Below, in pieces: positions 1 through 10,098 of a stretch of 64,000 nucleotides of DNA. The DNA is from Bacteroidota bacterium (lineage in GTDB: Bacteria > Bacteroidota > Ignavibacteria > Kapaibacteriales > UBA2268). Under the pieces are notes generated by a model. That model worked only from the letters and a program-made list of their open reading frames with translations. It ran no database searches and was not told the origin of the DNA. Within the stretch, counting starts at the first letter, position 1; each line of letters starts with the position of its first letter. Made by a program: the position numbers and the translations under genes. The stretch covers positions 1 to 64,000 of the forward strand of contig JARKQC010000087.1 in NCBI GenBank assembly GCA_029974985.1. Reading direction: 5' to 3'.

Positions 1-2
1 TT

Positions 3-659
3 GGAGGTCGGCATACAGGTTCTGAGACATATATTGCTCCTCTTTATGTATATAATTCTAATGGAAATTCTGATGAAAATGGCAATGGTTTCTTGTTCAA
101 AGATGAGGAAAAGAAAGATAATTTTACACGTGAATTTAGAAAATTCTTAAAAAATAGTTATCTTAAAAATCATACGCCAGAGCAAATTCTTGGATATATT
201 TATGCAATTTTATTTTCTAATACTTATAGAGAAAAATATTTTGAATTCTTAAAAATTGATTTTCCGAAAATTCCTTTTACTGATGATGAAAAATTATTTA
301 ATAAATTATCAAAATTAGGTACTGAATTAATTGAAAATCATCTCCTAAATCGCACTTTTGATAGAAATGAAATGCCAGTGTTTGCAGTAGAAGGAAATAA
401 TAAGGTTAGCGATATAAAATTTGAAGAGAAAACTAAACGACTTTATATAAATAAGACTCAATATTTTGATAATTTTACAAAAGAAGTTTGGGAATTTGAA
501 ATTGGTGGCTATCAAGTATTTGATAAATATTTAAAATCACGCAAAGATTTAGAGTTAAGTTACGAAGAAATCAATCATATTAAAAAAGTATCAGCGGCTA
601 TATCAAAAACTATAGAACTACAAAAAAGTATTGATAAATTATGTTATAATTGGGTGTAA
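3..659 (+). CDS. Type ISP/IIG restriction-modification enzyme, C-terminal fragment (cut by window edge)
   Basis: The reading frame is open from the first bases of the window, so this is the 3' end of a longer gene; the apparent TTG start at 93 is not needed. The visible 218 residues match my memory of the C-terminal specificity region of type ISP restriction-modification proteins. In order there is a segment like TPEQILGYIYAILFSNTYRE, then a FLKIDFPKIPF motif, a GNNKV segment, an INKTQYF segment, and EVWEFEIGGYQVFDKYLKSR near the end. In full-length family members a helicase/nuclease part and an N6-adenine methyltransferase domain precede this region; those would lie upstream of the window. 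The expected role is DNA recognition by a single-chain restriction-modification enzyme. The family call rests on motif order; completeness and activity cannot be judged. Confidence 0.8.
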   Translation, partial: GGRHTGSETYIAPLYVYNSNGNSDENGNGFLFKDEEKKDNFTREFRKFLKNSYLKNHTPEQILGYIYAILFSNTYREKYFEFLKIDFPKIPFTDDEKLFNKLSKLGTELIENHLLNRTFDRNEMPVFAVEGNNKVSDIKFEEKTKRLYINKTQYFDNFTKEVWEFEIGGYQVFDKYLKSRKDLELSYEEINHIKKVSAAISKTIELQKSIDKLCYNWV

Positions 660-804
660 AAAATCTATTCTAAATAATAATTTAAAAAAAATTTTAATAA
701 GTAAATAATTTCTAATTATTTAACAAATAATTATTTTAATTATGCAAAAATTATGCCCTTATTGATTCGTCAATGTCGAAAATTATTAACACAAGGTTCC
801 ATTT

Positions 805-809
805 GGAGG
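805..809 (+). promoter_or_regulatory. Shine-Dalgarno site that fixes the ftsH start
   Basis: GGAGG lies 6 nt before the ATG at 816. It decides between this start and the in-frame alternative 63 nt upstream, which has no such site. Confidence 0.75.
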
Positions 810-815
810 ATTTTA

Positions 816-2837
816 ATGTCTGGTTCGCAAAATAATAGCGACAATAATAAAAACAAAAAAGACCCATTCGAGGATTTCCGTAAATTTGGCGATGGCAAAA
901 TGCCACCAGCTAATTTTATGAGAAATATGATGTTGTGGTTCGTTCTTGCCGCTGGTATTTTTATAATATATGTCTTTATGCAAGGGAATCAAAAACAAGA
1001 ATGGCCCGTATCTTACACTGAATATCAAAGATTTTTACAAGAAAGTTTAATTAAAGAAGCTGTAATTGTAAAAAGTCAATATAATAAATATGAATTTAGA
1101 GGTGTATTAAAACATCCCGTTAATATAACTAGCGAAGGCCGGGAGCGGGCTGTTACAAGATTTTCTACTAAACTCGGTGTTCTTGATAGTCAAACAGAAA
1201 CTTTATGGGCTGAAAAAGGTATAACTTGGGCTTATGACGAAGGTGATGGCGCATTTTGGAATTTTGTATTACCGCTTTTACCGTGGGTTTTATTAATTGG
1301 AATTTATATATTCTTTATGAGAAGAATGCAAGGTGGTGGCACAAAAGGTATTTTTTCTTTTGGCAAATCAAGAGCAAAATTATTGAACGAAGGGTCATTA
1401 AAAGTTACTTTTAATGATGTCGCAGGAGCTGATGAGGCAAAATATGAATTACAAGAAGTTATAGAATTTTTAAAAGAACCATCAAAATTTCAAAGACTTG
1501 GTGGAAAAATACCAAAAGGAGTTTTATTATTAGGACCTCCCGGCACTGGAAAAACTTTACTTGCTCGCGCTATCGCTGGCGAAGCTAATGTTCCGTTCTT
1601 TTCAATTTCAGGTGCTGATTTTGTTGAAATGTTTGTTGGAGTCGGTGCAAGTAGAGTAAGAGATTTATTTGATCAAGCAAAGAAAAACTCTCCTTGTATC
1701 GTTTTTATTGATGAAATTGATGCTGTAGGACGTCATCGCGGTGCGGGTCTCGGTGGTGGACACGATGAAAGAGAACAAACTTTAAATCAGCTATTAGTTG
1801 AAATGGACGGTTTTGAGCAAAATAGTGGTGTGATTATTATTGCGGCAACCAATCGCCCTGATGTACTCGACCCTGCTTTGTTGCGTCCAGGTAGGTTTGA
1901 TAGACAAGTTGTAGTGGATCGTCCCGATGTTAAAGGTCGCGAAGGAATATTCAAAGTTCATACTTCAAAAATTCCGCTTGGTTCTGACGTTGATATAGAA
2001 ATTTTAGCAAAAGGAACGCCCGGTTTATCTGGTGCTGATATTGCTAATATAGTAAACGAAGCCGCATTACTCGCGGCACGCAGAAATAGTGATAAAGTTA
2101 CAATGTATGATTTTGAAAATGCTAAAGATAAAGTTCTTATGGGGGTGGAAAGAAAAAGCTTAGTAATTTCTGATAGAGAAAAAGAAATGACTGCTTACCA
2201 CGAAATGGGGCATGCACTTGCTGGTAAATTCTTACAACACTCCGATCCCGTTCATAAAGTTACAATTATCCCACGTGGTCGCGCTTTAGGACTTACTTGG
2301 CATTTACCAAATGAAGAATTTTATTCTAAATCACGTGAGTATTTTAATGATCAACTCGTTGTTTTAATGGCTGGACGTGCCGCAGAAAAATTGGTATTTA
2401 ACGTTTTATCAACTGGTGCTTCGAATGATTTAATGCGTGCAAGTCAAATCGCTAGAAAAATGGTTTGTGAGTGGGGAATGAGTGATTTAGTCGGACCAGT
2501 TACTTTCCATCATGATAATGATGAAGTTTTCCTCGGTAGAGATTTTTCAAAAACTCGAGACCATAGCGAAGAAACTGCACAAGTGATTGATTCAGAAGTT
2601 AGAAGAATTTTACTTACTGCTCAAGAAAGAGCAGAGGAATTACTAACAGAAAATATGGATACACTACATAGAATTTCAAAAATCTTACTCGAAAGAGAGA
2701 TTTTAGATGGTGAGGAACTCGATATGCTTGTCAAAGGTATTGATTTGCCACCTATTAGTAAACAAGCTATGCTTGCTATTAAATCAACTAATTTTGATTC
2801 TGGTAATGATAGTTCTTATGAAAATAAAAACAATTAA
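816..2837 (+). CDS. ftsH: ATP-dependent zinc metalloprotease FtsH
   Basis: Membrane-bound AAA+ protease that unfolds and degrades membrane and cytosolic proteins. The order is a short Asn/Lys-rich cytoplasmic N-terminus, a TM helix near residues 40-56, a periplasmic domain, a second TM near 150-170, then the AAA module with Walker A GPPGTGKT at 240-247, Walker B FIDEID and a second region of homology with RPGRFDR. The M41 peptidase part has HEMGH at 462-466. The usual family motif is HEAGH, so the middle residue differs while both His and the Glu are kept. ASNDLMRA supplies the probable third zinc ligand. I chose the ATG at 816 because GGAGG ends 6 nt upstream; an in-frame upstream start at 753 would add 21 unlikely residues. 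The resulting 673 aa is a normal length. The downstream coiled-coil gene starts 36 nt later and may be cotranscribed. Confidence 0.97.
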   Translation: MSGSQNNSDNNKNKKDPFEDFRKFGDGKMPPANFMRNMMLWFVLAAGIFIIYVFMQGNQKQEWPVSYTEYQRFLQESLIKEAVIVKSQYNKYEFRGVLKHPVNITSEGRERAVTRFSTKLGVLDSQTETLWAEKGITWAYDEGDGAFWNFVLPLLPWVLLIGIYIFFMRRMQGGGTKGIFSFGKSRAKLLNEGSLKVTFNDVAGADEAKYELQEVIEFLKEPSKFQRLGGKIPKGVLLLGPPGTGKTLLARAIAGEANVPFFSISGADFVEMFVGVGASRVRDLFDQAKKNSPCIVFIDEIDAVGRHRGAGLGGGHDEREQTLNQLLVEMDGFEQNSGVIIIAATNRPDVLDPALLRPGRFDRQVVVDRPDVKGREGIFKVHTSKIPLGSDVDIEILAKGTPGLSGADIANIVNEAALLAARRNSDKVTMYDFENAKDKVLMGVERKSLVISDREKEMTAYHEMGHALAGKFLQHSDPVHKVTIIPRGRALGLTWHLPNEEFYSKSREYFNDQLVVLMAGRAAEKLVFNVLSTGASNDLMRASQIARKMVCEWGMSDLVGPVTFHHDNDEVFLGRDFSKTRDHSEETAQVIDSEVRRILLTAQERAEELLTENMDTLHRISKILLEREILDGEELDMLVKGIDLPPISKQAMLAIKSTNFDSGNDSSYENKNN

Positions 2838-2873
2838 AATTAATAAAAAATAAATTCTATTTGAAGGTTTATT

Positions 2874-4376
2874 ATGAATATTGGTGATAATAATACAACT
2901 GAAAAAACTAACGAAAAATTACAAAACAATAATATTCGTACTGAATATGCTAATCAAGAAAACTATGATTCTGCAATTAAAGAATATAGTGAAAATTTAG
3001 ATAAATTGATAGAATTAGCAAACGATAGTAATGAGTGGAGAGAATTAAAAAGAAAATTTGCAGACTTTCGAGAAAAGCTAAAATCATTATTCTTTAATGA
3101 TGAGGATAATAACATTTTTATTGATAAAATTAATAACGCTTTGGATAATATTAATAAAAAACAAAACGAAGAAAAAGAATTATTCGAGCTGAAATCTCAA
3201 AATAATTACGATTCTATTATTGATGTCGTTAAAAATGCTTTCGAGTTTGCTACTAATAATTCTGACTATAAAATGGCAAGAGAAAAATTGCTAGAAGCCC
3301 AAGAATCTTTTAAAAATTTGATTTTAAAACGTTCGCACCGTGATGAATTACACAAATTTATCCAAAATGGATATAATATCGTTAGCCAAAAACAAAGTGA
3401 AGAACGTGAAAATTATGAAATGGAATGTATTGATAATTATCACATATTAAAAAATAAAATTGATGAAGTAATTGAATTTGTTAATATTAATAAAATTTTT
3501 ACTGAATCAAGAAAAGCATTAATAAATATTCAAAACCAAATTAAAGACCTTAAACTAAAAAGAGAACAACGAGACGAATTATTCAAAGTAATTCGTAATA
3601 CTTTTGATGATGTAAATAAACGCCAAGACGAAGAACGGAAAAATTATGAAGCTGAAATCGTTGAAAACTACAATGCTACTAAGACATTTGTTGATGAAGC
3701 GATTAACTTTGCTAAAACTTCCGAAGATTATAGTAATTCTCGCGAAAGACTAATAGAGGCACAGAATTTTATCAAAAGTAAAAAACTTAAAAAAGAGCAA
3801 CGTGATGAGCTTTACGCTGATATTCGTGCAGTGTTTGAAGAATTAAATAAAAAGCAATCAGATGAACGCGACAGCTATGAAAATGAATCTAACCAGAATT
3901 ATCAAAAACTAACCGATAAAGTTAACGATTGCTTTGCATTAGTGCTTGGTTTAACTGAATTTAATATTATAAGAGAATCTTTGATTACAGTGCAAGGCGA
4001 GGTAAAAGTTGCTAAACTTAAAAGAGAGCAGCGTAATGAACTATTTTCAAGAATTAGAGAGGCTTTTTCTGTTTTCGATCAGAAAAAAAATGTATATTAC
4101 GCTAATTTAAAAGAAAGCAAAATTAATAAATTGAATAATATTAAATCAAATTATGAAGAAAAAATTAAGCGATTACAAGATGTTTTAGTAAAAGATAACG
4201 AAGCATTGGAATTACAAAAAGCAAAATTAAATGATAGTTCTGCTGATGAATATTTAATAAATGAAATTAATAATGTAATTCAAAATATTGAAAACCGTAT
4301 AAAAGAAAAAAATGAAACAATTGAGCAGACTCAAGAAAAAATCGCTAAAATAAATGAGGAAATTGCTAATTTGTAA
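2874..4376 (+). CDS. Repeat-built coiled-coil protein, DUF349-like
   Basis: A 500-residue, Lys/Glu/Asn-rich, soluble protein with no signal peptide or membrane segment. After a 30-residue leader it holds five degenerate repeats of about 77-80 residues (roughly 31-110, 111-187, 188-264, 265-341, 342-416). Each begins NY near a helix start, runs through a block like SRERLIEAQ, then LKREQRDEL(F/Y), and ends with (N/D)KxQxDER. A classical coiled-coil tail follows to residue 500. The helical pattern with RDEL(F/Y)xxIRxxF resembles DUF349 repeats, but I cannot confirm this without a profile search. An SD-like GAAGG precedes the ATG by 6-7 nt. It directly follows ftsH and is closed by a strong hairpin terminator, so the two may form one operon. 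Function unknown; a structural or scaffold role is only a guess from the repeats. Confidence 0.85.
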   Translation: MNIGDNNTTEKTNEKLQNNNIRTEYANQENYDSAIKEYSENLDKLIELANDSNEWRELKRKFADFREKLKSLFFNDEDNNIFIDKINNALDNINKKQNEEKELFELKSQNNYDSIIDVVKNAFEFATNNSDYKMAREKLLEAQESFKNLILKRSHRDELHKFIQNGYNIVSQKQSEERENYEMECIDNYHILKNKIDEVIEFVNINKIFTESRKALINIQNQIKDLKLKREQRDELFKVIRNTFDDVNKRQDEERKNYEAEIVENYNATKTFVDEAINFAKTSEDYSNSRERLIEAQNFIKSKKLKKEQRDELYADIRAVFEELNKKQSDERDSYENESNQNYQKLTDKVNDCFALVLGLTEFNIIRESLITVQGEVKVAKLKREQRNELFSRIREAFSVFDQKKNVYYANLKESKINKLNNIKSNYEEKIKRLQDVLVKDNEALELQKAKLNDSSADEYLINEINNVIQNIENRIKEKNETIEQTQEKIAKINEEIANL

Positions 4377-4396
4377 TTAAATAAAAGTCTTATTGT

Positions 4397-4439
4397 AAAA
4401 AACGTTGTAATATTATTTTATTTTGCAACGTTTTTTTTT
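4397..4439 (+). terminator. Rho-independent terminator after the coiled-coil gene
   Basis: AAAAACGTTG and CAACGTTTTT form a 10-11 bp stem around an AT-rich loop, followed by an uninterrupted T-run. It lies 20 nt past the stop codon at 4376 and closes the possible ftsH operon. Confidence 0.88.
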
Positions 4440-4768
4440 GTTTGAAATTGCAAGAGAAGGTCTTGTAACATTCCAAGTGATAGCAAAAATTTCCAAAATT
4501 ATTAGAAATTGAATTTATTTAAAAAAAAACGCATTTTTTTCATTTTTTTTGAAAAATTTGAGACATTTTTGATTCTGATATGTTACTATTAATATAGAGA
4601 TTGTACAATTTTAAAAAAAGTTTTTTGAAAATCTGAAAAGACTGAGACAACGGGGCATGCCCCGTTGTCTAAAAACATCTCAACTACACTTTTGAACGTG
4701 AAGGACAGCTTTTAATTCTTGACAAGCAAAAATGCTTGATATTCTATAATGAAAAATTATATTAAAAT
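4440..4768. other. Intergenic region between convergent genes, with repeat fragments
   Basis: No credible ORF is present. It holds an A/T-rich stretch, the perfect palindrome at 4645-4670 (listed separately), and near 4720 a degraded copy of the intergenic hairpin family seen elsewhere (GACAAGCAAAAATGCTTGA). It separates two convergent transcription units, so no promoter is expected for either neighbour. Confidence 0.6.
4645..4670. repeat. 26-bp perfect palindrome of the GGGGCATGC hairpin family
   Basis: Both halves are AGACAACGGGGCA and its exact complement. Related hairpins occur at 14694-14717 and 38001-38026, always between genes and always with an outer GACAA arm and a central GC-rich GCATGC or GCAAGC core. 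It may act as a bidirectional terminator or be a REP-like repeat. Confidence 0.8.
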
Positions 4769-5701
4769 TTATTTAGAAGTAGTTTTGTTTTGTTTTGTTG
4801 TAGAACTACTTTTTTTATTTGTCTTTTGAGTATTTTTAGTTTGATTATTTTTTTTATTCTCGTTCTCATCTTTTATTTTTTGCGTTTCGGTATTTTCAAC
4901 TATTTCTTTTGCTTTTTCCTCAACTATTTGCTCGTTTACTTTTTGCGAGCTTATATCAATTTTTTGTTCTTTATTTTCAGCTTTAGTTTCTTGATTTTTA
5001 GTATTATCTTTTGTTATAGTATTAAAAATCGGTGCTTTTAATTTATTAATTTCTTCTTGGAGTTTAGCGTTATCTTCGAGGAATTTCTTCACCCCCGCAT
5101 CAGTAAGTGGATGATACATAGATTGCATTAACACATTATAAGGAACGGTTGCAATATGAGCGCCAGCCATTGCCGCTTGTGTTAAATGCAATGGATTACG
5201 CAAAGAAGCCGCAATAATCAAAGATTCGTAATTATGCCTATCCCAAATTTCAGAAATATCTTGAATTACATTATTACTATCGGTAGAAATATCATCGAGA
5301 CGTCCCATAAATACAGATACATAGCTCGCACCTGCATTTTGAGCAATTATAGCTTGATTAGCACTAAAAACCAAAGTTACATTTGTCGGAATACTGTTTT
5401 TATATAAGAATTTTACTGCAGAAAGACCTGATGGTATCATTGGAATTTTGATTGTGGCATCGGGGAACCATTTTAAAATTTCTTCTGCTTCTTTTAGCAT
5501 ACCTTTTGTATCTGTTGAAATAACTTCAACAGATAAATGTCCACCGACCATTTTAAATATCTCTAAAATTCTCTTTTTTACATCTACTTTTGGGTCTTCT
5601 TTAGCAAGAAGCGATGGATTGGTCGTAACTCCATTGATTATTCCGAGTGAGTTTGCATGTCTAATATGCTCAAGATTAGCCGAATCGAGATATAATTCCA
5701 T
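4769..5701 (-). CDS. tal: Transaldolase / fructose-6-phosphate aldolase family protein with charged C-terminal tail
   Basis: Small-type transaldolase (TalC/FSA family), predicted to move a dihydroxyacetone unit between sugar phosphates in the cytosolic pentose phosphate pathway. Residues 1 to about 218 form the TIM-barrel. They open with LYLDSANLEHIRHA, have GVTTNPSLLAKE at 24-35, and carry the Schiff-base lysine K85 within DATIKIPM. The family usually ends near 215-220 residues; here about 90 further residues of Lys/Glu/Asn/Thr-rich low-complexity sequence follow with no globular pattern. The tail is in frame and ends at a normal stop. Its role is unknown. Annotators would call the enzyme 'transaldolase'; I cannot tell transaldolase from FSA activity from sequence alone. 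Confidence 0.9.
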   Translation of the reverse strand: MELYLDSANLEHIRHANSLGIINGVTTNPSLLAKEDPKVDVKKRILEIFKMVGGHLSVEVISTDTKGMLKEAEEILKWFPDATIKIPMIPSGLSAVKFLYKNSIPTNVTLVFSANQAIIAQNAGASYVSVFMGRLDDISTDSNNVIQDISEIWDRHNYESLIIAASLRNPLHLTQAAMAGAHIATVPYNVLMQSMYHPLTDAGVKKFLEDNAKLQEEINKLKAPIFNTITKDNTKNQETKAENKEQKIDISSQKVNEQIVEEKAKEIVENTETQKIKDENENKKNNQTKNTQKTNKKSSSTTKQNKTTSK

Positions 5702-5806
5702 TTTTATTCCTTAATATTTGTTAAATTATAAAATACAAAAATACTTTAAATTAAATGATTTATCAATAAATATTAAAAATAATTTTAAAGAAAAAATTTA
5801 ATAAAT

Positions 5807-8710
5807 CTATCTAATTATATTTAAAATAGCAGTGCTATGGCCACGGTCAGTATCAAATTTTATAAAATACTGCCCTTGCGAAAGCTCACTAATATCAAAG
5901 TCGAGATACATATAGCCCGGATATATTTTGCCTTCTTTCTTACTATTATAAGTAAAAATATTTTTTAATTTTTTTCCGTTTATATCCCAAATTGAAATTT
6001 CTCCAGACTTAATATCATTAATAGTAAATTCTAATGTAACTTTATTCGAGCTTGGATTTGGGTATATTGATTTAATTTGTGTCTTCTTTGTAAATGAATT
6101 AAAATCGCCATTTGGATTTATAATATCTTTTATAGTAGGCAATTCATTTTTGACTATATTATCTAATTCAATTAATGAATTTGCGGCAAAAATTGCAAAA
6201 GTAACTCGCGATGTATCGCCCGAGCGTAATCGTATTGGACCAGCACCGAAAACGATAGAGCAATCAGTAGAATTTGATGAATCGCGCCCTATTCCGCTCG
6301 ACATCATTCTATATTTTTCTTCTTTTGTAAATCCATCATAAACGCCAGGGTTGTCTTCACTTGTTCCATCGTTATCAATAGCCCAGAAATTAACATTTTG
6401 CGAGGACAGTAGTTTTATTCCTACGTAAGGATACTCATCAGTTTTATTGTTATAAATATATGCATATTCATTTGATTTATTCCATACAGCTCGATTATCA
6501 CTTCCAGACGGTCCGATGTCCCAATCCATATACAATGCTGTAAATACTGAGTCTTGGAACAATTCTGTATTATTAATTATATCATAATTTGCAATGATAA
6601 AATTGCTTTTATTATGTTCTTTAAACTGATACCCTGTTTGAATTACTTTGACTTGTGCAAGAGTCGTATCAAGCAAACTTAGTGAATCTGCTCTTGTGCT
6701 ATATTCACAATTTGTCTCCTCATCAGCAATTTTACCCGGTATAAAATTTTCGATAGCTTTGATAATTCTAAAATCTCTATTTGCGGCAGAACCACTCGAG
6801 CCGCGCGCTACGTTTGATAATTGTTTTGAGCCATAAGCAACCATCAATGCACCCTCGAAAAGTATATTTGGACTATTTTTATAGCTAAATCCATTGCCTC
6901 GATTATTATTTGGAAAATCATCATAAGCGAGATTTCCTAGGCTTGTAAAAGAAAGGCTAATATTATTTTGCTTCATAGTTCGCCAAGTCGGATTTACAAG
7001 AATACTTAAAGTTGTTTCGTATCTATATCCATTATCTGAAATTATTTGAATTTTAACGGGTAAATTATAGTTTAAGCCGACATCTTTTGGAACAATTAAT
7101 TCAATTTCATCATTTACTTTTTTTAATTCTAAAGTTTCGAAATCACCAACAAAAAGTTCATCTTTAATAAATTCTGTGTCGTATTGAGTTAATGAAGAAG
7201 CATATAATTTTACATTAGTACACGGATTAAGAGTATTAAAAAGCTCAAAACTAATATAAATCTTTTCGCCTGATTTAATTATACCATCATCAATTTCTTC
7301 TTTTATAGTATAATTATTAATATTTATAGAAATAGCATTTTTTTCACTAACTGCATTTGGAAGTGAAACTTTTCCCGTACCGAGCAATCCCGAATAATAG
7401 AGGTTATCGCTACTAATATCTTGAGTAGTTGCTTTAACTTGTTCGATTATTTGGATTGGTATATATTGTGGAAAATTAAACCAAACCATTCCCGCAACTG
7501 CGGCTGCAATTGGCGATGCCATCGAAGTGCCGCTCCAAGCAACATAATTATTACCAGGGATTGAAGATACAATATCAACGCTAGGTGCCGACACATCAAC
7601 ACTTGCATTATAATTAGAAAATGCCGCTTTTTTATTATTGCTATCTATTGCGGCAACAGATAAAACTCCCTTGTACGATGCGGGGAAAAATTGAGTATTA
7701 GAATAATCATTCCCAGCTGCGGCAACGATAGCAGCACCCAAAGATAATGCTTGATTAATAATATCTTGCTCGGCTTGAGAAAATCCACCACCACCCCAAG
7801 AGCAATTAATAACATTAGCTCCTGCAATAGCGGCATAAAGCAAGCCATCATAAGAGCGCACTAAAGAACGCGAACTTGGAGAATCGCCCGCAATTTTAAC
7901 GGGTAAAATTTTTGTGTTTAAACCAATACCAGCAATACCTTTATAATTGTTTTTTATAGCCGCTATTATGCCCGCAACGTGTGTTCCGTGTCCGTTTCCC
8001 GACATTGGATCATTATCATTTTTATTTTCCGAACTATCAGAGCCAAAATCCCAGCCCATATAATCGTCTATAAAGCCGTTATTATCGTCATCAATTCCAT
8101 TTGTGCGTTTGTCGTTTCCATTGCTGTCAAGCCCCGTTTCCCCCTGATTTATATACATATTACTAAATAAATCCTCGTGCAAATAATCCACTCCCGTATC
8201 AACAACTCCAATAACAACATATTTATTTATTGTATCAATCTTATCCCAACCTTCTAATGCCATAATTGATTGTAAATAATATTGCTCTGCGAATAATGAA
8301 TCGTTTGGAGTTTCAATATCAAAAATCTCTCTAATAAAAAGTGGTTCAGCATATTCAATAAAATTTTGGGAAGATAGTTTTTGAGATGCGAAAAGTGCAT
8401 CAATATTTTTGGAATATTCGATTAATAAAATTCTATCAATGCCAATATCATTCGGCTTATTTAAAAAATGATTTTGCTCGTTTTTTTGATTAATATTATT
8501 TAGTATTCTCTTGTCAACGAGATGTGTAATTTTATGTTTACCAATAATTTGCTCAAAGTTTTTTATACCACTTTTAAGGATTTCGATTTGATTTTGCTCA
8601 TAATATTCATTCGAGATTTTGACAATTAATTTATTTTGTTCGTATTCAAAAGAAAATATATTTGTATTAAATAGCAATAGTAGAAATAAAAAAAAGATTA
8701 AATTTTTCAT
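5807..8710 (-). CDS. Secreted subtilisin-like serine protease (S8) with T9SS sorting domain
   Basis: Predicted exported protease of 967 residues. A signal peptide (about residues 1-20, MKNLIFFLFLLLLFNTNIFS) is followed by an N-terminal propeptide-like region. The S8 catalytic domain has Asp171 (VVDTGVD), His241 (GHGTHVAG) and Ser396 (GTSMASP), so the triad is intact. A long beta-rich region follows. The last about 80 residues begin IYPNPSSNKV and end STAILNIIR, which is the typical type-A T9SS C-terminal sorting domain, removed on outer-membrane passage. This indicates cell-surface or extracellular action on proteins. It is transcribed divergently from the STAS operon and stands alone. No second peptidase or inhibitor gene is nearby. 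Confidence 0.95.
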   Translation of the reverse strand: MKNLIFFLFLLLLFNTNIFSFEYEQNKLIVKISNEYYEQNQIEILKSGIKNFEQIIGKHKITHLVDKRILNNINQKNEQNHFLNKPNDIGIDRILLIEYSKNIDALFASQKLSSQNFIEYAEPLFIREIFDIETPNDSLFAEQYYLQSIMALEGWDKIDTINKYVVIGVVDTGVDYLHEDLFSNMYINQGETGLDSNGNDKRTNGIDDDNNGFIDDYMGWDFGSDSSENKNDNDPMSGNGHGTHVAGIIAAIKNNYKGIAGIGLNTKILPVKIAGDSPSSRSLVRSYDGLLYAAIAGANVINCSWGGGGFSQAEQDIINQALSLGAAIVAAAGNDYSNTQFFPASYKGVLSVAAIDSNNKKAAFSNYNASVDVSAPSVDIVSSIPGNNYVAWSGTSMASPIAAAVAGMVWFNFPQYIPIQIIEQVKATTQDISSDNLYYSGLLGTGKVSLPNAVSEKNAISININNYTIKEEIDDGIIKSGEKIYISFELFNTLNPCTNVKLYASSLTQYDTEFIKDELFVGDFETLELKKVNDEIELIVPKDVGLNYNLPVKIQIISDNGYRYETTLSILVNPTWRTMKQNNISLSFTSLGNLAYDDFPNNNRGNGFSYKNSPNILFEGALMVAYGSKQLSNVARGSSGSAANRDFRIIKAIENFIPGKIADEETNCEYSTRADSLSLLDTTLAQVKVIQTGYQFKEHNKSNFIIANYDIINNTELFQDSVFTALYMDWDIGPSGSDNRAVWNKSNEYAYIYNNKTDEYPYVGIKLLSSQNVNFWAIDNDGTSEDNPGVYDGFTKEEKYRMMSSGIGRDSSNSTDCSIVFGAGPIRLRSGDTSRVTFAIFAANSLIELDNIVKNELPTIKDIINPNGDFNSFTKKTQIKSIYPNPSSNKVTLEFTINDIKSGEISIWDINGKKLKNIFTYNSKKEGKIYPGYMYLDFDISELSQGQYFIKFDTDRGHSTAILNIIR

Positions 8711-8879
8711 ATTTATCCAAAATGATTTTTTTACTTTAAAAACAACGTTTTTAAATAAAATTTATTCAAAATTTTATTTAATTTTTATTTATTTTTGATA
8801 TTGATAAAGATTATATTTTCTGAATACAAATTCCCAAATTATATTCTTTATATTATTTAAAAAAATAATGGAGAATAAT
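8711..8879. promoter_or_regulatory. Divergent promoter region between the subtilase and the STAS operon
   Basis: About 170 bp of very AT-rich DNA lies between divergent starts and must hold both promoters. An 11-bp inverted repeat with a 5-nt loop (AAATAAAATTT at 8754-8764, AAATTTTATTT at 8770-8780) is present, but with so much A/T it may be chance. No textbook -35/-10 pair is identified. Confidence 0.45.
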
Positions 8880-10094
8880 ATGTTTGATATCTCTGAATCC
8901 ATTCTTAATAACATAAAAATTATTAAGCTAAACGGAAGAATTGACGGAGTTAGTTCTGAGGATATTAATATTTTTATTGCTGAATATCTTGATAAAGGTA
9001 ATCGCAGAGTCATTCTTGATTTTAACGAAGTAAACTACATAAGTTCTGCTGGTTTAAGAGTGCTTTTAGTAAATCAAAAAAAGATTACTAGCGCAGGAGG
9101 CGAGATTTTTTTCTATCAATTACCACCTTATATTAAAGATGTTTTCAAACTTAGTGGATTTTTAAAACTTTTTAAAATAGTTGAAGATGAAAATGAATTA
9201 TTTGAAAATTTAAAAATTGAAAATACTCATAAAATTGAAAAAATTGAAATTGATAATATTCAATTTGATTATTCTAAACTAAATTCTAATAAAAGTAATG
9301 TAAAGTTATATGGTGATATTTCAAAATTAGAATTTTCGGATTATTCAGAAAAAGATTTAATAAAATTTAAAGCTAAAGATGTAAAAAATTTTGTTGGTTT
9401 AGGTGCTTTAGGCAACGAGTGGCAAGCAATAAATAATTATTTTGGCGAAAGCTTTATAATTGATAGTAATATGTTTGTATATCCTGCGATTAAGCGTCCT
9501 GCGGTTGATTATATGATATATTCAGACGAAATGAAAGATTTAGAATATGGATTTTTAAATGGATTTGAAATAATTGGCAAAGCAAGCGATTTAATTAGTT
9601 TTAAAAGAGAAGAGCATTTTATTGAATTAAGTGATTTATTAGAAAAAATATCTACAATTACAAAATATAATACCTTTGCTTTTACTATTATTGCAGAATG
9701 TAAAGCTTTGATGGGTATGAATTTGCGTCGTGTACCAACAATTAATAATAAACCATCGAATAATAAAAGTATATTTGATAATGATAATTTTTCTGATTGG
9801 ATAAATTTCCCTGTCGAACCAGATAGCTATAATATGATGTCGTTAGGACTCGGCATTTATTCAAATTCTGAGAATAGAAAAAATAATGATTTGAAAGGAA
9901 TAATCACAAGTAAAAATGATTTTCATCTTCATTGCGGAATTTTTGAAAGAAAATTAATGAGTTTTAGCACAGATAATTACAATGAAAATTTAACTACGAT
10001 ACTGCACGAATTACAAGCCGTAAAAGTACAACATATTTTAGCTGGCTCTCAATTTAGTATGGGCGCATTAGCAATATTCAATTTGGAGGATTAG
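8880..10094 (+). CDS. STAS-domain protein with a large unrecognised C-terminal domain
   Basis: Residues 1 to about 105 form a STAS domain of the anti-sigma-factor-antagonist type: an RVILDFNEVNYISSAGLRVLL strand-helix holds the Ser-Ser that is the phosphorylation site in SpoIIAA relatives. The rest (about 120-404) contains segments such as FVGLGALGNEWQAIN and a C-terminal FSMGALAIF that I do not recognise. The ATG at 8880 was chosen because GGAG sits 6 nt before it; an ATG at 8868 is in frame. The gene ends 4 nt before the ABC permease fusion, so the two are almost certainly cotranscribed. Known STAS domains act in partner-switching regulation or in anion transporters; a regulatory tie to the ABC system is inference. 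Confidence 0.85.
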   Translation: MFDISESILNNIKIIKLNGRIDGVSSEDINIFIAEYLDKGNRRVILDFNEVNYISSAGLRVLLVNQKKITSAGGEIFFYQLPPYIKDVFKLSGFLKLFKIVEDENELFENLKIENTHKIEKIEIDNIQFDYSKLNSNKSNVKLYGDISKLEFSDYSEKDLIKFKAKDVKNFVGLGALGNEWQAINNYFGESFIIDSNMFVYPAIKRPAVDYMIYSDEMKDLEYGFLNGFEIIGKASDLISFKREEHFIELSDLLEKISTITKYNTFAFTIIAECKALMGMNLRRVPTINNKPSNNKSIFDNDNFSDWINFPVEPDSYNMMSLGLGIYSNSENRKNNDLKGIITSKNDFHLHCGIFERKLMSFSTDNYNENLTTILHELQAVKVQHILAGSQFSMGALAIFNLED

Positions 10095-10098
10095 AATA

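Noticed and set aside
753-815. Upstream start for ftsH
   Set aside because: The extra 21 residues have no SD and are not like FtsH N-termini; the GGAGG before 816 is better.
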